Notes: generated by a model from the sequence alone, not told the origin. A stretch of 64,000 nt of DNA from Flavobacteriaceae bacterium (GCA_016649715.1 JAENXC010000010.1:62001-126000), one strand, 5' to 3'; shown: positions 1 through 8,691, counted from the stretch's first letter. Numbers and translations: made by a program.

Positions 1-45
1 AGTGATAGGTAAATTTTGTTTTGCGTGGAGCGTATAAATTTTCAT
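1..45 (-). CDS. SRPBCC-family ligand-binding protein, N-terminal fragment (cut by window edge)
   Basis: The last 15 codons before the window edge read MKIYTLHAKQNLPIT. This resembles the N-terminus of flavobacterial SRPBCC (START-like, hydrophobic ligand-binding) proteins, which often begin MKIYTL followed by a basic/polar stretch and LPI. The ATG lies directly after the TGA of the small upstream ORF (46-165) with no gap, so the two may be translationally coupled. Only the start is visible, so the family call is tentative. Confidence 0.4.
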   Translation of the reverse strand, partial: MKIYTLHAKQNLPIT

Positions 46-165
46 TCAGTCTTTATATCGATTAAATGATAATTTCTGATTCATGCGCAATAATCTATAG
101 GTATTTGCTTTAACATCACGCTTGCGGAAATACGGTCTGAATATTTTCTTTAAAAACTTCAACAT
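46..165 (-). CDS. small basic protein, 39 residues, function unknown
   Basis: This short ORF begins MLKFLKKIFRPYFRKR and is rich in Lys and Arg. Its TGA abuts the ATG of the SRPBCC-like gene, a spacing typical of coupled genes in this genome. It has no signal peptide or membrane segment, and I recognise no family. It could be a genuine small gene, a leader, or chance; support is positional only. Confidence 0.3.
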   Translation of the reverse strand: MLKFLKKIFRPYFRKRDVKANTYRLLRMNQKLSFNRYKD

Positions 166-374
166 TTTCTCAAATTTTCTTTAAAAATACTTTGTTTCAG
201 AATATATAAAAAAGTTTAAACAAAAGTTTAACAATTCTTCCGTATTTAAACAATAGCTTGAATTTCGAGGATTCTTTTATTAGTGATCTTTTACTTTTTT
301 AAGCTTTCCTTAACTATTAAGAAATTTCCAAACTGTAACTTCGTAAAAAATATAAACACTTTAAAACCATTACA

Positions 375-1220
375 ATGAAAAAGATTATTTTCCTTTTTTC
401 TGCCTTGATGCTAACTGCTGGTATTCAGGCACAAATTGAAACACCACAACCAAGTCCGTTTCAAAAAATTGAACAAAAAGTAGGGCTTACAGATGTAACA
501 CTAGAATATTCAAGACCTTCAATGAGAGGTAGGACTATTATGGGAAGTTTGGTTCCTTATGACGCAATTTGGCGTACCGGTGCTAATGCAAACACCAAAA
601 TTACTTTTGAGGATGGCGTGGAAATTGGAGGTAAATCATTGTTGGCAGGGACCTATGCAATTTACACAAAGCCAGGAACCTCAAGCTGGGAAGTTTATTT
701 TTACAATGATGCAACCAATTGGGGAACTCCGGAAAAATGGGATGAAGATAAGGTAGTGGCAAAAGTAACCGTACCAGCTTACCCAATGCCTATGAAAATT
801 GAAACATTCACAATGTCCTTTGACGATTTGAAAAACGATTCGGCAACTCTGGGAATGCTTTGGGAAAACACTTATGTTGGTGTGCCAATTAAATTCAATA
901 CAGACAAGACAGTAACTGAAAGCATTCAAAGAGTAATGAACGGCCCAACTTCCAATGATTATTATGCTTCTGCCGTTTACTACCTTGAAGCTGGTAAAGA
1001 CATTAACCAAGCCAAAACCTGGATTGATAAATCTTTTGAAATGAACAAAGATCCTAAATATTATCAGTTGCGCCAAAAGTCGCTGATCTATGCAAAAGCT
1101 GGGGATAAAAAAGGAGCTATTGAAGCTGCTAAAAAATCATTGCAACTTGCAAAAACTGCTGGGAATAGTGATTATATAACTTTAAATGAAAAATCATTGA
1201 AAGAATGGGGCGCGATGTAA
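375..1220 (+). CDS. DUF2911 domain secreted protein with C-terminal helical repeats
   Basis: The protein has 281 residues with a signal peptide (residues 1-19, ending GIQAQ). The DUF2911 region (about 25-170) carries the typical stretch YSRPSMRGR and the motif WRTGANANT. Residues 190-281 are helical and TPR-like, with alternating AxxYxxxG/KAG patterns. DUF2911 proteins are common secreted or periplasmic proteins in Bacteroidota, but their biochemical role is not established. The gene stands alone, with a bidirectional terminator directly downstream. The start fits a signal peptide and follows an AT-rich leader. Confidence 0.85.
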   Translation: MKKIIFLFSALMLTAGIQAQIETPQPSPFQKIEQKVGLTDVTLEYSRPSMRGRTIMGSLVPYDAIWRTGANANTKITFEDGVEIGGKSLLAGTYAIYTKPGTSSWEVYFYNDATNWGTPEKWDEDKVVAKVTVPAYPMPMKIETFTMSFDDLKNDSATLGMLWENTYVGVPIKFNTDKTVTESIQRVMNGPTSNDYYASAVYYLEAGKDINQAKTWIDKSFEMNKDPKYYQLRQKSLIYAKAGDKKGAIEAAKKSLQLAKTAGNSDYITLNEKSLKEWGAM

Positions 1221-1245
1221 ATTGAGCCAGTTTTTTTAAAAAAGC

Positions 1246-1270
1246 AAAAGCCCCGAATTTTCGGGGCTTT
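1246..1270. terminator. bidirectional intrinsic terminator
   Basis: AAAGCCCCGAA and TCGGGGCTTT form a GC-rich stem with a very short loop. T-rich tracts lie on both strands. It sits between the convergent DUF2911 gene and the Spy-like gene and probably serves both. Confidence 0.85.
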
Positions 1271-1272
1271 CT

Positions 1273-1725
1273 TTATTTTGGACCTTTGGGGCCTTTCTCA
1301 CCTTTTCCGTGTCTATAACGGTCCAGTAGTTCTCTTTTAAAATCGTCTTCCACTTTTTTGAGAATGATTATCTTTTTTGGGGAAATTACACTCCGAAGCT
1401 CAGCGATCATCTGTTTGCGCAATGCCAACTCATCACTTTCAAACAATAGGCTTTTGTCAATTAGCGCATTGGCTTCGGCATCGTTCAAATTTTCCAAACC
1501 ATCGCGCAACTTTTGAAATATTTCAGTTTTTTCCTTTTTTCGCAAGTCGTGAAATTTTTCGTCAAAGGTATTGTAAACAGGCCAAAATTTTTCGGCCTCT
1601 GAAGACGTGAGTGCCAATTTCTCTGTAATGTAAGCCGTTTTCAAAGCTTTGATTTTATCGTGTTTTCCGTCTTGGGCAAAAACGCCGGCTGTGGAAAATA
1701 ATACTAAAAAAAGAATATTTTTCAT
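1273..1725 (-). CDS. Spy/CpxP-like periplasmic protein of an ECF sigma cluster
   Basis: This 150-residue protein has an N-terminal signal peptide (1-17, ending GVFAQ), and the rest is charged and almost entirely helical. The segment LTSSEAEKFWPVYNTF followed by a long helix with many Lys/Glu is typical of small Bacteroidota proteins often labelled sensor of ECF-type sigma factor and distantly resembling Spy/CpxP. The C-terminus is a Lys/Gly tail (GKGEKGPKGPK). It is the last gene of a cluster with an ECF sigma factor (2378-2932) and a membrane-anchored protein (1835-2353), which suggests a role in envelope stress or as a sigma-regulated chaperone. That role is inferred from context. Confidence 0.7.
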   Translation of the reverse strand: MKNILFLVLFSTAGVFAQDGKHDKIKALKTAYITEKLALTSSEAEKFWPVYNTFDEKFHDLRKKEKTEIFQKLRDGLENLNDAEANALIDKSLLFESDELALRKQMIAELRSVISPKKIIILKKVEDDFKRELLDRYRHGKGEKGPKGPK

Positions 1726-1754
1726 CTGTATAAAATATTTGAGAAGTAGGAAGA

Positions 1755-1784
1755 CCTACCTACCTGCGGCAAGCAGGCAGGTGG
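1755..1784. repeat. imperfect copy of the CCTGCC palindromic repeat
   Basis: CCTACCTACCTGC and GCAGGCAGGTGG flank a short GGCAA centre, forming an imperfect inverted repeat. It is a diverged relative of the perfect 20-bp palindromes at 8653, 54491 and 57407. It lies between the Spy-like gene and the putative anti-sigma gene. Confidence 0.6.
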
Positions 1785-1834
1785 AATGCCCAAATGTTCA
1801 TATTCACTTGATTTATAAATCGTTAATGGGCATT

Positions 1835-2353
1835 TCATCGTTCGTTTATTAAGGTTTCGGTATCCACGTTTTCCAAAAGGTAATTTTTGAGCGCGGTTTC
1901 CGAGAATTGTTTGTTTTCAAGTTTTAGGTCCGAAATATCTTCATCATCAATATAAGAAGTCAAATCGTAAATGTCCAAATTGAGGTTGCCTTCTTCAATA
2001 TACGTATCAATAGCTGCCAGTTGTAGTGCATCCAAATTCGATTTATCTGTTTTGTTGTTGAAAATCGAGAATCCAATAATCAAACAAGCTGCGATTGCTG
2101 CTGCGTAACCTAAATATTTTTTCGAATAAAGCGGAATTACTTTTTTGGGTTTTTCACGCCACGGCGCGTATGCTGAATCAATTACCGTCTTCAAAACCCG
2201 TTCTTCCAAGTTTTCAAAATAGTTATTGGGGACATTGAAACCAGTTTTTTTAGAAAACTTTTCCGCTGAAATATTGCTGAAAAGCTGTTCCTCGAACGTT
2301 TCGAAATAACTTTCGGGAGTTTTATAACCAGTTATGTTTTTTTTGTTTTGCAT
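1835..2353 (-). CDS. putative membrane-anchored anti-sigma factor
   Basis: This 172-residue protein has one central transmembrane helix (about residues 80-97, YLGYAAAIAACLIIGFSIF). The N-terminal cytoplasmic part contains two YFE motifs (PESYFETFEEQLF and NNYFENLEERVL), and the C-terminal acidic part is rich in Asp/Glu/Leu. It starts 24 bases after the ECF sigma gene stop, so the two are almost certainly co-transcribed. The one-helix architecture and position match anti-sigma factors, but it has no recognisable zinc-binding anti-sigma motif, so the role is inferred. Confidence 0.6.
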   Translation of the reverse strand: MQNKKNITGYKTPESYFETFEEQLFSNISAEKFSKKTGFNVPNNYFENLEERVLKTVIDSAYAPWREKPKKVIPLYSKKYLGYAAAIAACLIIGFSIFNNKTDKSNLDALQLAAIDTYIEEGNLNLDIYDLTSYIDDEDISDLKLENKQFSETALKNYLLENVDTETLINER

Positions 2354-2377
2354 TACTTCATTATGACTTTTTAAATC

Positions 2378-2932
2378 TTAAAAAGTTTCATTTTGTGTTT
2401 TTATGTATTCCGTAATTTTCTTAACGGCAATGTGATAGCTGCTTTTCAAACCGCCCACAGAGGTTTCCAGAATTTCTGAAAGCTGCTCAAAAGTGTGGTC
2501 TTCAAAATATTTCATTGTGAAAATAAGCCGTTGTCTTTCGGGAAGTGTGGCAATGGCTTTTTGAAATTGCAGCTGAATGGCATCGCCTTCAAAATAGACG
2601 TCGCTCTCCAATTTGCGCAAGGCATTGTCTTTCATATTTTCAATGGAAACATTATTGCGTTTTGCTTTTTTATTGAGAAAAGTGATGGATTCGTTGGCGG
2701 CAATTCTGTACATCCAAGTATGCAACTTGCTGTCACCTTTAAAGGAATTTATATTTCTGAAAATTTTAATGAAAGTGTTCTGGAGCACGTCGTCAGCATC
2801 GTCGTGGTCCAAGACCATATTCCGAATTTGCCAATACAACCGTTCCTTATACTGCGAAACAAGTTCCCGAAAGGCGGTTTCTTTATCCGCTTCGGACTGT
2901 AATGCCGTTACCAGTTCTTGTTCTTCGACCAC
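2378..2932 (-). CDS. ECF-type RNA polymerase sigma factor
   Basis: This 184-residue sigma-70 family protein has region 2 (about 25-95), with DDADDVLQNTFIKIF and HTWMYRIAANESI typical of the core-binding and -10 recognition helices. Region 4 (about 128-175), LPERQRLIFTMKYFEDHTFEQLSEIL, ends in a helix-turn-helix. The first codon is GTG, directly before VEEQEL; no better ATG exists before region 2. It heads a three-gene minus-strand cluster with a membrane protein and a Spy-like secreted protein, consistent with an envelope-responsive regulon. Confidence 0.9.
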   Translation of the reverse strand: MVEEQELVTALQSEADKETAFRELVSQYKERLYWQIRNMVLDHDDADDVLQNTFIKIFRNINSFKGDSKLHTWMYRIAANESITFLNKKAKRNNVSIENMKDNALRKLESDVYFEGDAIQLQFQKAIATLPERQRLIFTMKYFEDHTFEQLSEILETSVGGLKSSYHIAVKKITEYIKTQNETF

Positions 2933-3006
2933 TTTTGTACGATTGATATTAAGACTAAAGATAAACGGAAAAGTTTAATATTGAATCTTGAACTTTGAAT
3001 TTTGAA

Positions 3007-4836
3007 TTATGAAAGGGACTGCATTTCCACCAAACTGTAATAAATCCCTTTTTTGTCCAAAAGTTCTTGGTGTTTGCCCTGTTCCACAATTTTTCCTTTG
3101 GAAAGAACGACTATATTATCTGCATTTTGAATAGTGGAAAGTCTATGCGCAATAACGATGGAGGTGCGGTTTTTCATCATTTTCTCCAAAGCATCCTGCA
3201 CCAAACGCTCGCTTTCGGTGTCTAATGCTGAAGTTGCTTCGTCCAAAATCATTATCGGTGGATTTTTCAACACGGCGCGGGCAATGCTCAAACGCTGTTT
3301 CTGACCACCGCTCAGTTTGTTTCCGCTATCGCCAATGTTGGTTTCAAAACCTTCGGGAAGGTCTTTTATGAATTCGTATGAATTACTTATTTCCGCAGCT
3401 TCAAGCAATTCTGCATCAGAAGCCAAAGGTTTTCCAAGTTTTAAATTGTTTGCCACAGTATCATTAAAGAGGATGGAATCCTGAGAAACGATGCCCATCA
3501 AACCGCGCAACGATCTTTTTGAAATGTCTTTTATATCTACGCCGTCAATTTCGATACTACCTTTATTTACGTCGTAAAAACGTGTCAATAAGTTAGCGAT
3601 CGTACTTTTTCCGCTACCGGATTGTCCAACGAGCGCAACGGTTTTTCCCTTCGGAATTTCGAGTGAAAAATCCTTCAAAACGTATTGATCTTCATATTTG
3701 AAGGAAATATTTTTTATTGAAACAACGCTGTCAAAACCTTCTTTTTGAATTGGGTTTTCAATATCGGTAATCGTATTTTCGGCTTCTAACAATTCTAAAA
3801 TACGTTGGGCAGAACCATCGGCACGTTTAATGGAATAGCTTGCCTTGGCAATGGCTTTTGCGGGCGTGAGAATATTGTAAGCCAGTGAAATATAGCCAAT
3901 AAAGAAGCTGGCTTCCAGTGTTTTATCTATAAAAACCAAATAACCTCCAAAAGCTAAAAGTACTCCAATTGTAATAATTCCTAAAAGTTCACTCAAGGGA
4001 GAAGCAAGGTTCTGTCTGTTCATTACCTTATTGGAATGTTTATAAAACCGCTGGTTGCTATCCTCAAATTTCTTTTGGAATAGATTTTCTGCGTGAAAAG
4101 CTTTGATAATGCGAAGTCCGCCCATGGTTTCTTCTAAAATAGAAAGAAAAACACCCTGTTCTTGTTGCACTTTCAAGGAACCTCTTTTGAGGGATTTTCC
4201 AATTTTTGAAATTATAAAACCTGAAATTGGCAAGAATAGAAACACAAAAAGCGTGAGTTTTGCACTTATAAGAAGCATGGTAATCAAAGTAAAAATAATT
4301 GTAAGAGGTTCACGAACTATCATTTCCAAGACTGAAAGCACTGAGTTTTTCACTTCATCAACATCGCCACTCAATCGGGAAATGGTGTCGCCCTTTCTTT
4401 TTTCTGAATAAAAAGCTAGAGGAAACTGAATTACCTTACTATAAAGGTCATTCCGAAGATCTCTTAAAACACCATTTCGCATATATGTGGAATAGAACAT
4501 GGCCAAATAATTGCTCAAATTTTTCAATAGAAAGAGGGAAATTATGATGCCCACCATGTACATAAGCACCTTAAACTCTCCATATTTATTGATGTTATCA
4601 ATGATGAAGTAATTAAAATAGTCTTGTAAGAAGTCCTTTATTTTCGAAATTCCTCCATAAATTGGACGAATGCCTAACTCCCGTTTATCGTTAAAAATAA
4701 CTTCGAAAATAGGAATTAGTGCCACATAAGAAAGCGTACCAAACAATGCATAAAGGATATTGAAAAATATATTCAAATATGCAAACCGTTTATACGGAAT
4801 GACGTAACGCAGTATTTTTTTGAAATAATAATTCAT
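3007..4836 (-). CDS. ABC exporter, fused permease and ATPase (MsbA-like)
   Basis: The protein has 609 residues. About six transmembrane helices fill residues 15-330 (ABC exporter type 1 fold), followed by a nucleotide-binding domain with Walker A GQSGSGKST, signature LSGGQKQR, Walker B IMILDEATSALD and the H-loop IAHRLST. It belongs to the homodimeric exporters related to the lipid A flippase MsbA and to multidrug exporters. The substrate cannot be read from sequence. Its ATG overlaps the stop of the phosphohexomutase gene by one base (TAATG), so the two are translationally coupled. Confidence 0.9.
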   Translation of the reverse strand: MNYYFKKILRYVIPYKRFAYLNIFFNILYALFGTLSYVALIPIFEVIFNDKRELGIRPIYGGISKIKDFLQDYFNYFIIDNINKYGEFKVLMYMVGIIISLFLLKNLSNYLAMFYSTYMRNGVLRDLRNDLYSKVIQFPLAFYSEKRKGDTISRLSGDVDEVKNSVLSVLEMIVREPLTIIFTLITMLLISAKLTLFVFLFLPISGFIISKIGKSLKRGSLKVQQEQGVFLSILEETMGGLRIIKAFHAENLFQKKFEDSNQRFYKHSNKVMNRQNLASPLSELLGIITIGVLLAFGGYLVFIDKTLEASFFIGYISLAYNILTPAKAIAKASYSIKRADGSAQRILELLEAENTITDIENPIQKEGFDSVVSIKNISFKYEDQYVLKDFSLEIPKGKTVALVGQSGSGKSTIANLLTRFYDVNKGSIEIDGVDIKDISKRSLRGLMGIVSQDSILFNDTVANNLKLGKPLASDAELLEAAEISNSYEFIKDLPEGFETNIGDSGNKLSGGQKQRLSIARAVLKNPPIMILDEATSALDTESERLVQDALEKMMKNRTSIVIAHRLSTIQNADNIVVLSKGKIVEQGKHQELLDKKGIYYSLVEMQSLS

Positions 4837-6584
4837 TAACTGATGTTTAGTTGTGTGGCAATGGCGTCTATTTTTTTCTGAAGTATTTCCTCAAAGTTTT
4901 CTTTTTCTACCTGTGTGCCTTCCGAAGCTTTAGCGGAGGGGCATGTATTAACGCTAATGTAGAACTTTATTTTTGGTTCTGTGCCGCTGGGGCGCGCTGC
5001 AATTTTGCTGCCATCTTTAGTATAATAAATCAAAACGTTGGATTTTGGCAGGTTTAGTGACAAAGTTTCCTGTTTTATAAAGTCTGTAGTTTCGTTTTTT
5101 GAAACATCGTCTATTCGTATTACTTTACTTCCAGCAATTTCCTTAAACGGATTTTCACGAAGCGTTTTCATCATTGCTGAAATCTCGGCAGCACCCTGTT
5201 TTCCTTTCTTTGTAACTGAAATTAAATGTTCACGATAGTTCCCGAATTGTTCGTAAATAGCATTCAAATATTGAAACATACTACTACCAGAATGTTTTTT
5301 CTGCGCGGCAATCTCGCAAGCCAGTAGGGTTGCGGTAACCGCATCTTTATCGCGAACAAAATCGCCCACCAAATAACCAAAACTTTCTTCGCCACCACCA
5401 ATAAATACAAGCTCGGGAAAGTCTTTGATCATTTTTGCAATCCACTTGAAACCTGTGAGTCCTTCAATGTATTTTACATTGAAATGTTCCGCAATCTTTT
5501 CAACCATTGGGGTTGAAACAATGGTGGAAGCAACGAATTGTTTTCCGTTTAGTTTTCCATTTTTTTGCCATTGGTCCAAAAGGAAATGCGTCATCAAAAC
5601 CATCGTTTGGTTTCCATTGAGCAAAACCATTTTGTTTTCGTTGTTTCTTACTGCAACGCCCAAACGGTCGCAATCGGGGTCGGTTCCAATTACGATGTCG
5701 GCGTTTACTTTTTCGGCAAGTTCCAAAGCCATTTTTAAAGCGGCCGGATCTTCGGGATTGGGCGATTTTACCGTTGGGAAATCGCCATCGGGTTCTGCTT
5801 GTTCTTCAACAATAAATACATTTTTATAACCGGCTTGCTCCAAAACCTTCGGAACCATTGTGATTGAAGTTCCGTGAAGCGAAGTGAAAACAATTTTTAA
5901 GTTGTCTTTTGCCTCTTTTGAAGTATTAAAAGTTCCATTTTCAATGGAAGCCTTTGCGAAAGCTTCGTCAACTTCGGCAGCTATATATTGAATCAAACTT
6001 TCATTCGCTTCAAATTTAATTTCTTCGTATTTAAGTGAATTTATTTCAGCAATAATTTCGCCATCCTGTGGTGGAACCAATTGTCCGCCATCTTCCCAAT
6101 ACACTTTATAACCGTTGTATTCCGGTGGATTGTGTGATGCTGTTAAAACGATTCCCGCTTGGCAACCCAAATATTTCAAAGCGAAGGAAAGCTCGGGCGT
6201 GGGGCGCAATTCAGAAAAAAGGAAGACTTTTATCCTGTTTGCCGAAAAAACATCGGCCACCAATTTTGCAAACTCTTTGCTGTTGTGACGACAATCGTAA
6301 GCAATGGCAACCTTAATCTCTTTGTCTGGGAATTGTTTTTTTAAATAATTTGAAATCCCCTGGGTGTTTTTGCCCAAAGTATATTTATTGATTCGGTTGT
6401 CTCCCAGGCCCATAATGCCACGCATTCCACCAGTTCCAAATTCTAGGTTTTTATAAAAACTGTCTTCCAGTCCTTCGGGATCGTAGGCGATCATTTCTTT
6501 GATTTCGTGTTGGGTTTTTTCGTCGAAAAAAGGAGTGAGCCATTGGTTAACGCGGGCTAAAGTTTTCGGATCTACGTAAATCAT
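4836..6584 (-). CDS. phospho-sugar mutase (phosphoglucomutase/phosphomannomutase family)
   Basis: The 582-residue enzyme has the four-domain alpha-D-phosphohexomutase layout: active-site serine loop TASHNPPEYNGYK, metal-binding loop DPDCDRLG, sugar-binding loop GGGEESFGY, and C-terminal phosphate-binding loop RPSGTEPKIKFY. It interconverts hexose 1- and 6-phosphates, feeding polysaccharide and nucleotide-sugar synthesis; glucose, mannose or both may be substrates. Near the C-terminus a foreign-looking segment, CPSAKASEGTQ, follows YISVNT and corresponds to a small palindromic repeat in the DNA (4912-4941). The gene is followed with a one-base overlap by an ABC exporter. Confidence 0.9.
   Translation of the reverse strand: MIYVDPKTLARVNQWLTPFFDEKTQHEIKEMIAYDPEGLEDSFYKNLEFGTGGMRGIMGLGDNRINKYTLGKNTQGISNYLKKQFPDKEIKVAIAYDCRHNSKEFAKLVADVFSANRIKVFLFSELRPTPELSFALKYLGCQAGIVLTASHNPPEYNGYKVYWEDGGQLVPPQDGEIIAEINSLKYEEIKFEANESLIQYIAAEVDEAFAKASIENGTFNTSKEAKDNLKIVFTSLHGTSITMVPKVLEQAGYKNVFIVEEQAEPDGDFPTVKSPNPEDPAALKMALELAEKVNADIVIGTDPDCDRLGVAVRNNENKMVLLNGNQTMVLMTHFLLDQWQKNGKLNGKQFVASTIVSTPMVEKIAEHFNVKYIEGLTGFKWIAKMIKDFPELVFIGGGEESFGYLVGDFVRDKDAVTATLLACEIAAQKKHSGSSMFQYLNAIYEQFGNYREHLISVTKKGKQGAAEISAMMKTLRENPFKEIAGSKVIRIDDVSKNETTDFIKQETLSLNLPKSNVLIYYTKDGSKIAARPSGTEPKIKFYISVNTCPSAKASEGTQVEKENFEEILQKKIDAIATQLNIS
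4912..4941. repeat. small palindromic repeat inserted in-frame in the phosphohexomutase gene
   Basis: On the minus strand CCCTCCGC-TAAAGC-TTCGGAAGG forms an imperfect inverted repeat. It is translated as PSAKASEG, between the conserved phosphate-binding domain and the last helix. It appears to be a dispersed repeat that landed in-frame near the gene's 3' end. Confidence 0.55.
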
Positions 6585-6679
6585 TCGCTTAAATTAATGT
6601 GTAAAAATAGGAATAAAATAAAGGAGAATTCAAGATTCAAAATTCAAGTGAGGTGAATTTGCTAATCCCAATTCCCAAA

Positions 6680-7627
6680 TCACGGATTAACCGTTTCCTT
6701 TATTATATAGTTTCGGGAATCTTTTTTACTTCTGAGGATCAATTCACCCAAAAACCCTGCGAGGAAAAGTTGGGTGCCTAAAATCATTGCGGCAAGCGCG
6801 ATAAAGAATTGAGGTCGTTCCGCGATGAGCCTTCCGTGCGGGCTTATAAATAGTTTGTCGATTCCTAAATAAAGCGCTAATAGAAAGCCAACCATCAGCA
6901 TTACTGCACCCCAAGCGCCAAAAAGGTGCATCGGTCGTTTCCCGAATTTTGATAAAAACCAAATAGTAATCAAATCCAAAAAACCGCGAATAAAGCGCTC
7001 TGCGCCAAATTTTGTGGTTCCATATTTTCGGGCTTGGTGCAAAACATGTTTTTCTGAAATCTTGCTGAAACCTGCATTTTTGGCTAACACGGGAATGTAT
7101 CGGTGCATTTCGCCAGTTACTTCAATGGATTTTACAACGTCTTTTTTATAGGCTTTCAAACCGCAATTGAAATCGTGCAATTTTACGCCAGAAGTTTTCC
7201 GGGCTGCGTAATTGAACAATTTTGAAGGCATGTTTTTGCTGAGTATCGAATCATACCGCTTCTTTTTCCAACCGGAAACCAGGTCGAAATTTTCTTCGGT
7301 TATCATTTTGTACAGTTCGGGAATTTCTTCGGGATTGTCCTGTAAATCGGCATCCATAGTGATGATTACATCGCCTTTTGCCATAGCGAAACCGGCGTGT
7401 AGAGCTTGCGATTTTCCGTAGTTTTTTTGAAAACGGATTCCTTTTACAGCGGAATTTTCCGAGGAAAGTTTTTCAATTATTCCCCACGAACCGTCCGTGC
7501 TACCGTCGTCAATAAAAATGAGCTCGTATAAAAAACCATTGGATTGCATTACTGATGCAATCCAACGGTATAGTTCATTAAGCGATTCTTCTTCGTTGAG
7601 AAGTGGGATGACGATGGAGATGTTCAT
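6680..7627 (-). CDS. family 2 glycosyltransferase, membrane-anchored (DPM1/GtrB-like)
   Basis: This 315-residue protein has a GT-A catalytic domain starting MNISIVIPLLNEEESL. The metal-binding motif is DADLQD (about 93-98), preceded by FIDDGSTDGS. Two transmembrane helices follow the catalytic part (about 231-258 and 270-300). This layout matches polyprenyl-phosphate sugar transferases such as GtrB or dolichol-phosphate mannosyltransferase, which load a sugar onto undecaprenyl phosphate at the inner membrane. The following minus-strand neighbour upstream (DUF4199) is only four bases away, so they probably form an operon. Confidence 0.88.
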   Translation of the reverse strand: MNISIVIPLLNEEESLNELYRWIASVMQSNGFLYELIFIDDGSTDGSWGIIEKLSSENSAVKGIRFQKNYGKSQALHAGFAMAKGDVIITMDADLQDNPEEIPELYKMITEENFDLVSGWKKKRYDSILSKNMPSKLFNYAARKTSGVKLHDFNCGLKAYKKDVVKSIEVTGEMHRYIPVLAKNAGFSKISEKHVLHQARKYGTTKFGAERFIRGFLDLITIWFLSKFGKRPMHLFGAWGAVMLMVGFLLALYLGIDKLFISPHGRLIAERPQFFIALAAMILGTQLFLAGFLGELILRSKKDSRNYIIKETVNP

Positions 7628-7631
7628 TCAA

Positions 7632-8159
7632 TTAATTAAGTTGTTGTGGTGGATTTTTCTTCATAACCAATCCTGTAAACAATGAAATGATAAATCCAAA
7701 GAATAAGGTGGCAATCAGTGAAATTCCAGTCATAAATAAAGGCGTCATTAATTTGGCAGACATGTTCATTCTCATTTCTATTTGATCTTGGGGCATATTC
7801 GCTTTTATCAATTGCTCATGGGTAAAATCCAAGGTTTTTTGAACAAAATCTGGATCTATATAATTCATAAAAATGTAGTTGAAAACCACTGCTATAATCC
7901 CTGCAACAAGACTTATTGCCAGACCCACTTTTAAAGCCTGACTTAGTGTAAGAAAACCTGCATTAGCTGTTTTATAAGCTTTTATTCCATATGCTAAAAC
8001 AGCTATGGAAATAAGAGTTTGTAAGACAGTTAGCCACCACGGACGGTCAATGTGAACGTCCAGCACATATGAAATTACTTGTAAAACAATAGAGAGTAGG
8101 GCCAATATCACACCAAAATTGAAAGCTATCTTTTTTAACGAGTCTGTTTGTGTTTCCAT
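7632..8159 (-). CDS. DUF4199 membrane protein
   Basis: This 175-residue integral membrane protein has four predicted helices, at about 12-32, 38-58, 72-97 and 140-165. The hydrophilic stretch between helices three and four (YIDPDFVQKTLDFTHEQL) is typical of DUF4199, a Bacteroidota family of unknown function. It lies four bases upstream of a membrane glycosyltransferase on the same strand, the usual neighbour of this family, suggesting a role near polyprenyl-phosphate sugar transfer. That role is inferred from context. Confidence 0.8.
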   Translation of the reverse strand: METQTDSLKKIAFNFGVILALLSIVLQVISYVLDVHIDRPWWLTVLQTLISIAVLAYGIKAYKTANAGFLTLSQALKVGLAISLVAGIIAVVFNYIFMNYIDPDFVQKTLDFTHEQLIKANMPQDQIEMRMNMSAKLMTPLFMTGISLIATLFFGFIISLFTGLVMKKNPPQQLN

Positions 8160-8283
8160 TTTTTAATCGTTTTTTTGCCTACCAAACAAAGGGAAGGCAG
8201 GTTCGGATTGTTAGTAAACAAAGATAGCAAAACGTTACATTTGCGGGCGATTTTGGGATGAATTAAAAAAGTGTATTATTTTG

Positions 8284-8313
8284 TTGGTAATTTCCAATTA
8301 ATACCTAAATTTG
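8284..8313 (+). promoter_or_regulatory. Bacteroidota-type promoter of rpmE2
   Basis: TTG at 8284-8286 and TAAATTTG at 8306-8313 are separated by exactly 19 bases. This matches the Bacteroidota housekeeping consensus TTG-N19-TAnnTTTG. It lies 55 bases upstream of the L31 start codon. Confidence 0.75.
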
Positions 8314-8322
8314 CAAACTCAA

Positions 8323-8338
8323 TTCCGAAAGGTCGGAA
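8323..8338 (+). promoter_or_regulatory. small hairpin in the rpmE2 leader
   Basis: TTCCGA and TCGGAA form a six-base-pair stem with an AAGG loop, starting about nine bases after the -7 box and so close to the expected transcript 5' end. It might stabilise the mRNA or take part in ribosomal-protein autoregulation. Only the structure is visible. Confidence 0.35.
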
Positions 8339-8368
8339 GAGCGCATTTTAAACATTAATATTACAGAG

Positions 8369-8650
8369 ATGAGAAAAGGTATCCACCCAGAAAATTATAG
8401 ATTAGTTGCTTTTAAGGACATGAGTAACGAAGATGTTTTCCTTACAAAATCAACTGCAGATACAAGAGAAACCATTGAGGTTGATGGTGTTGAGTATCCT
8501 TTGGTAAAGATGGAGATTTCACGTTCTTCACACCCTTTTTACACCGGAAAAGCAAAACTTATCGATACTGCAGGACGTATAGACAAATTCAAAAACAAAT
8601 ACGACAAGTTTAAGAAACCTGCAGCTAAAGAAGCTAAAACTGAAGAATAA
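8369..8650 (+). CDS. rpmE2: 50S ribosomal protein L31, type B
   Basis: This 93-residue protein begins [10 protein letters not shown] and contains the conserved stretches [33 protein letters not shown] and [10 protein letters not shown]. The zinc-binding cysteines of classical L31 are absent, defining the type B (C-minus) form, which can substitute when zinc is scarce. A Lys/Glu/Ala tail closes the protein. It has its own promoter, a leader hairpin and a strong downstream terminator, so it is monocistronic. Confidence 0.95.
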   Translation: MRKGIHPENYRLVAFKDMSNEDVFLTKSTADTRETIEVDGVEYPLVKMEISRSSHPFYTGKAKLIDTAGRIDKFKNKYDKFKKPAAKEAKTEE

Positions 8651-8652
8651 TC

Positions 8653-8672
8653 CCTGCCTGCCGGCAGGCAGG
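8653..8672. repeat. 20-bp perfect palindrome CCTGCCTGCCGGCAGGCAGG
   Basis: This perfect palindrome lies directly after the L31 stop codon. Identical copies occur at 54491-54510 and 57407-57426, and a diverged copy at 1755-1784. All are intergenic, as expected of a dispersed REP-like element. Confidence 0.85.
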
Positions 8673-8691
8673 TTCATTTTGCTATAACTTA

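Noticed and set aside
681-1076. 131-residue minus-strand ORF inside the DUF2911 gene
   Set aside because: It lies fully inside a recognised gene and has Cys/His/Phe-rich composition typical of antisense frames.
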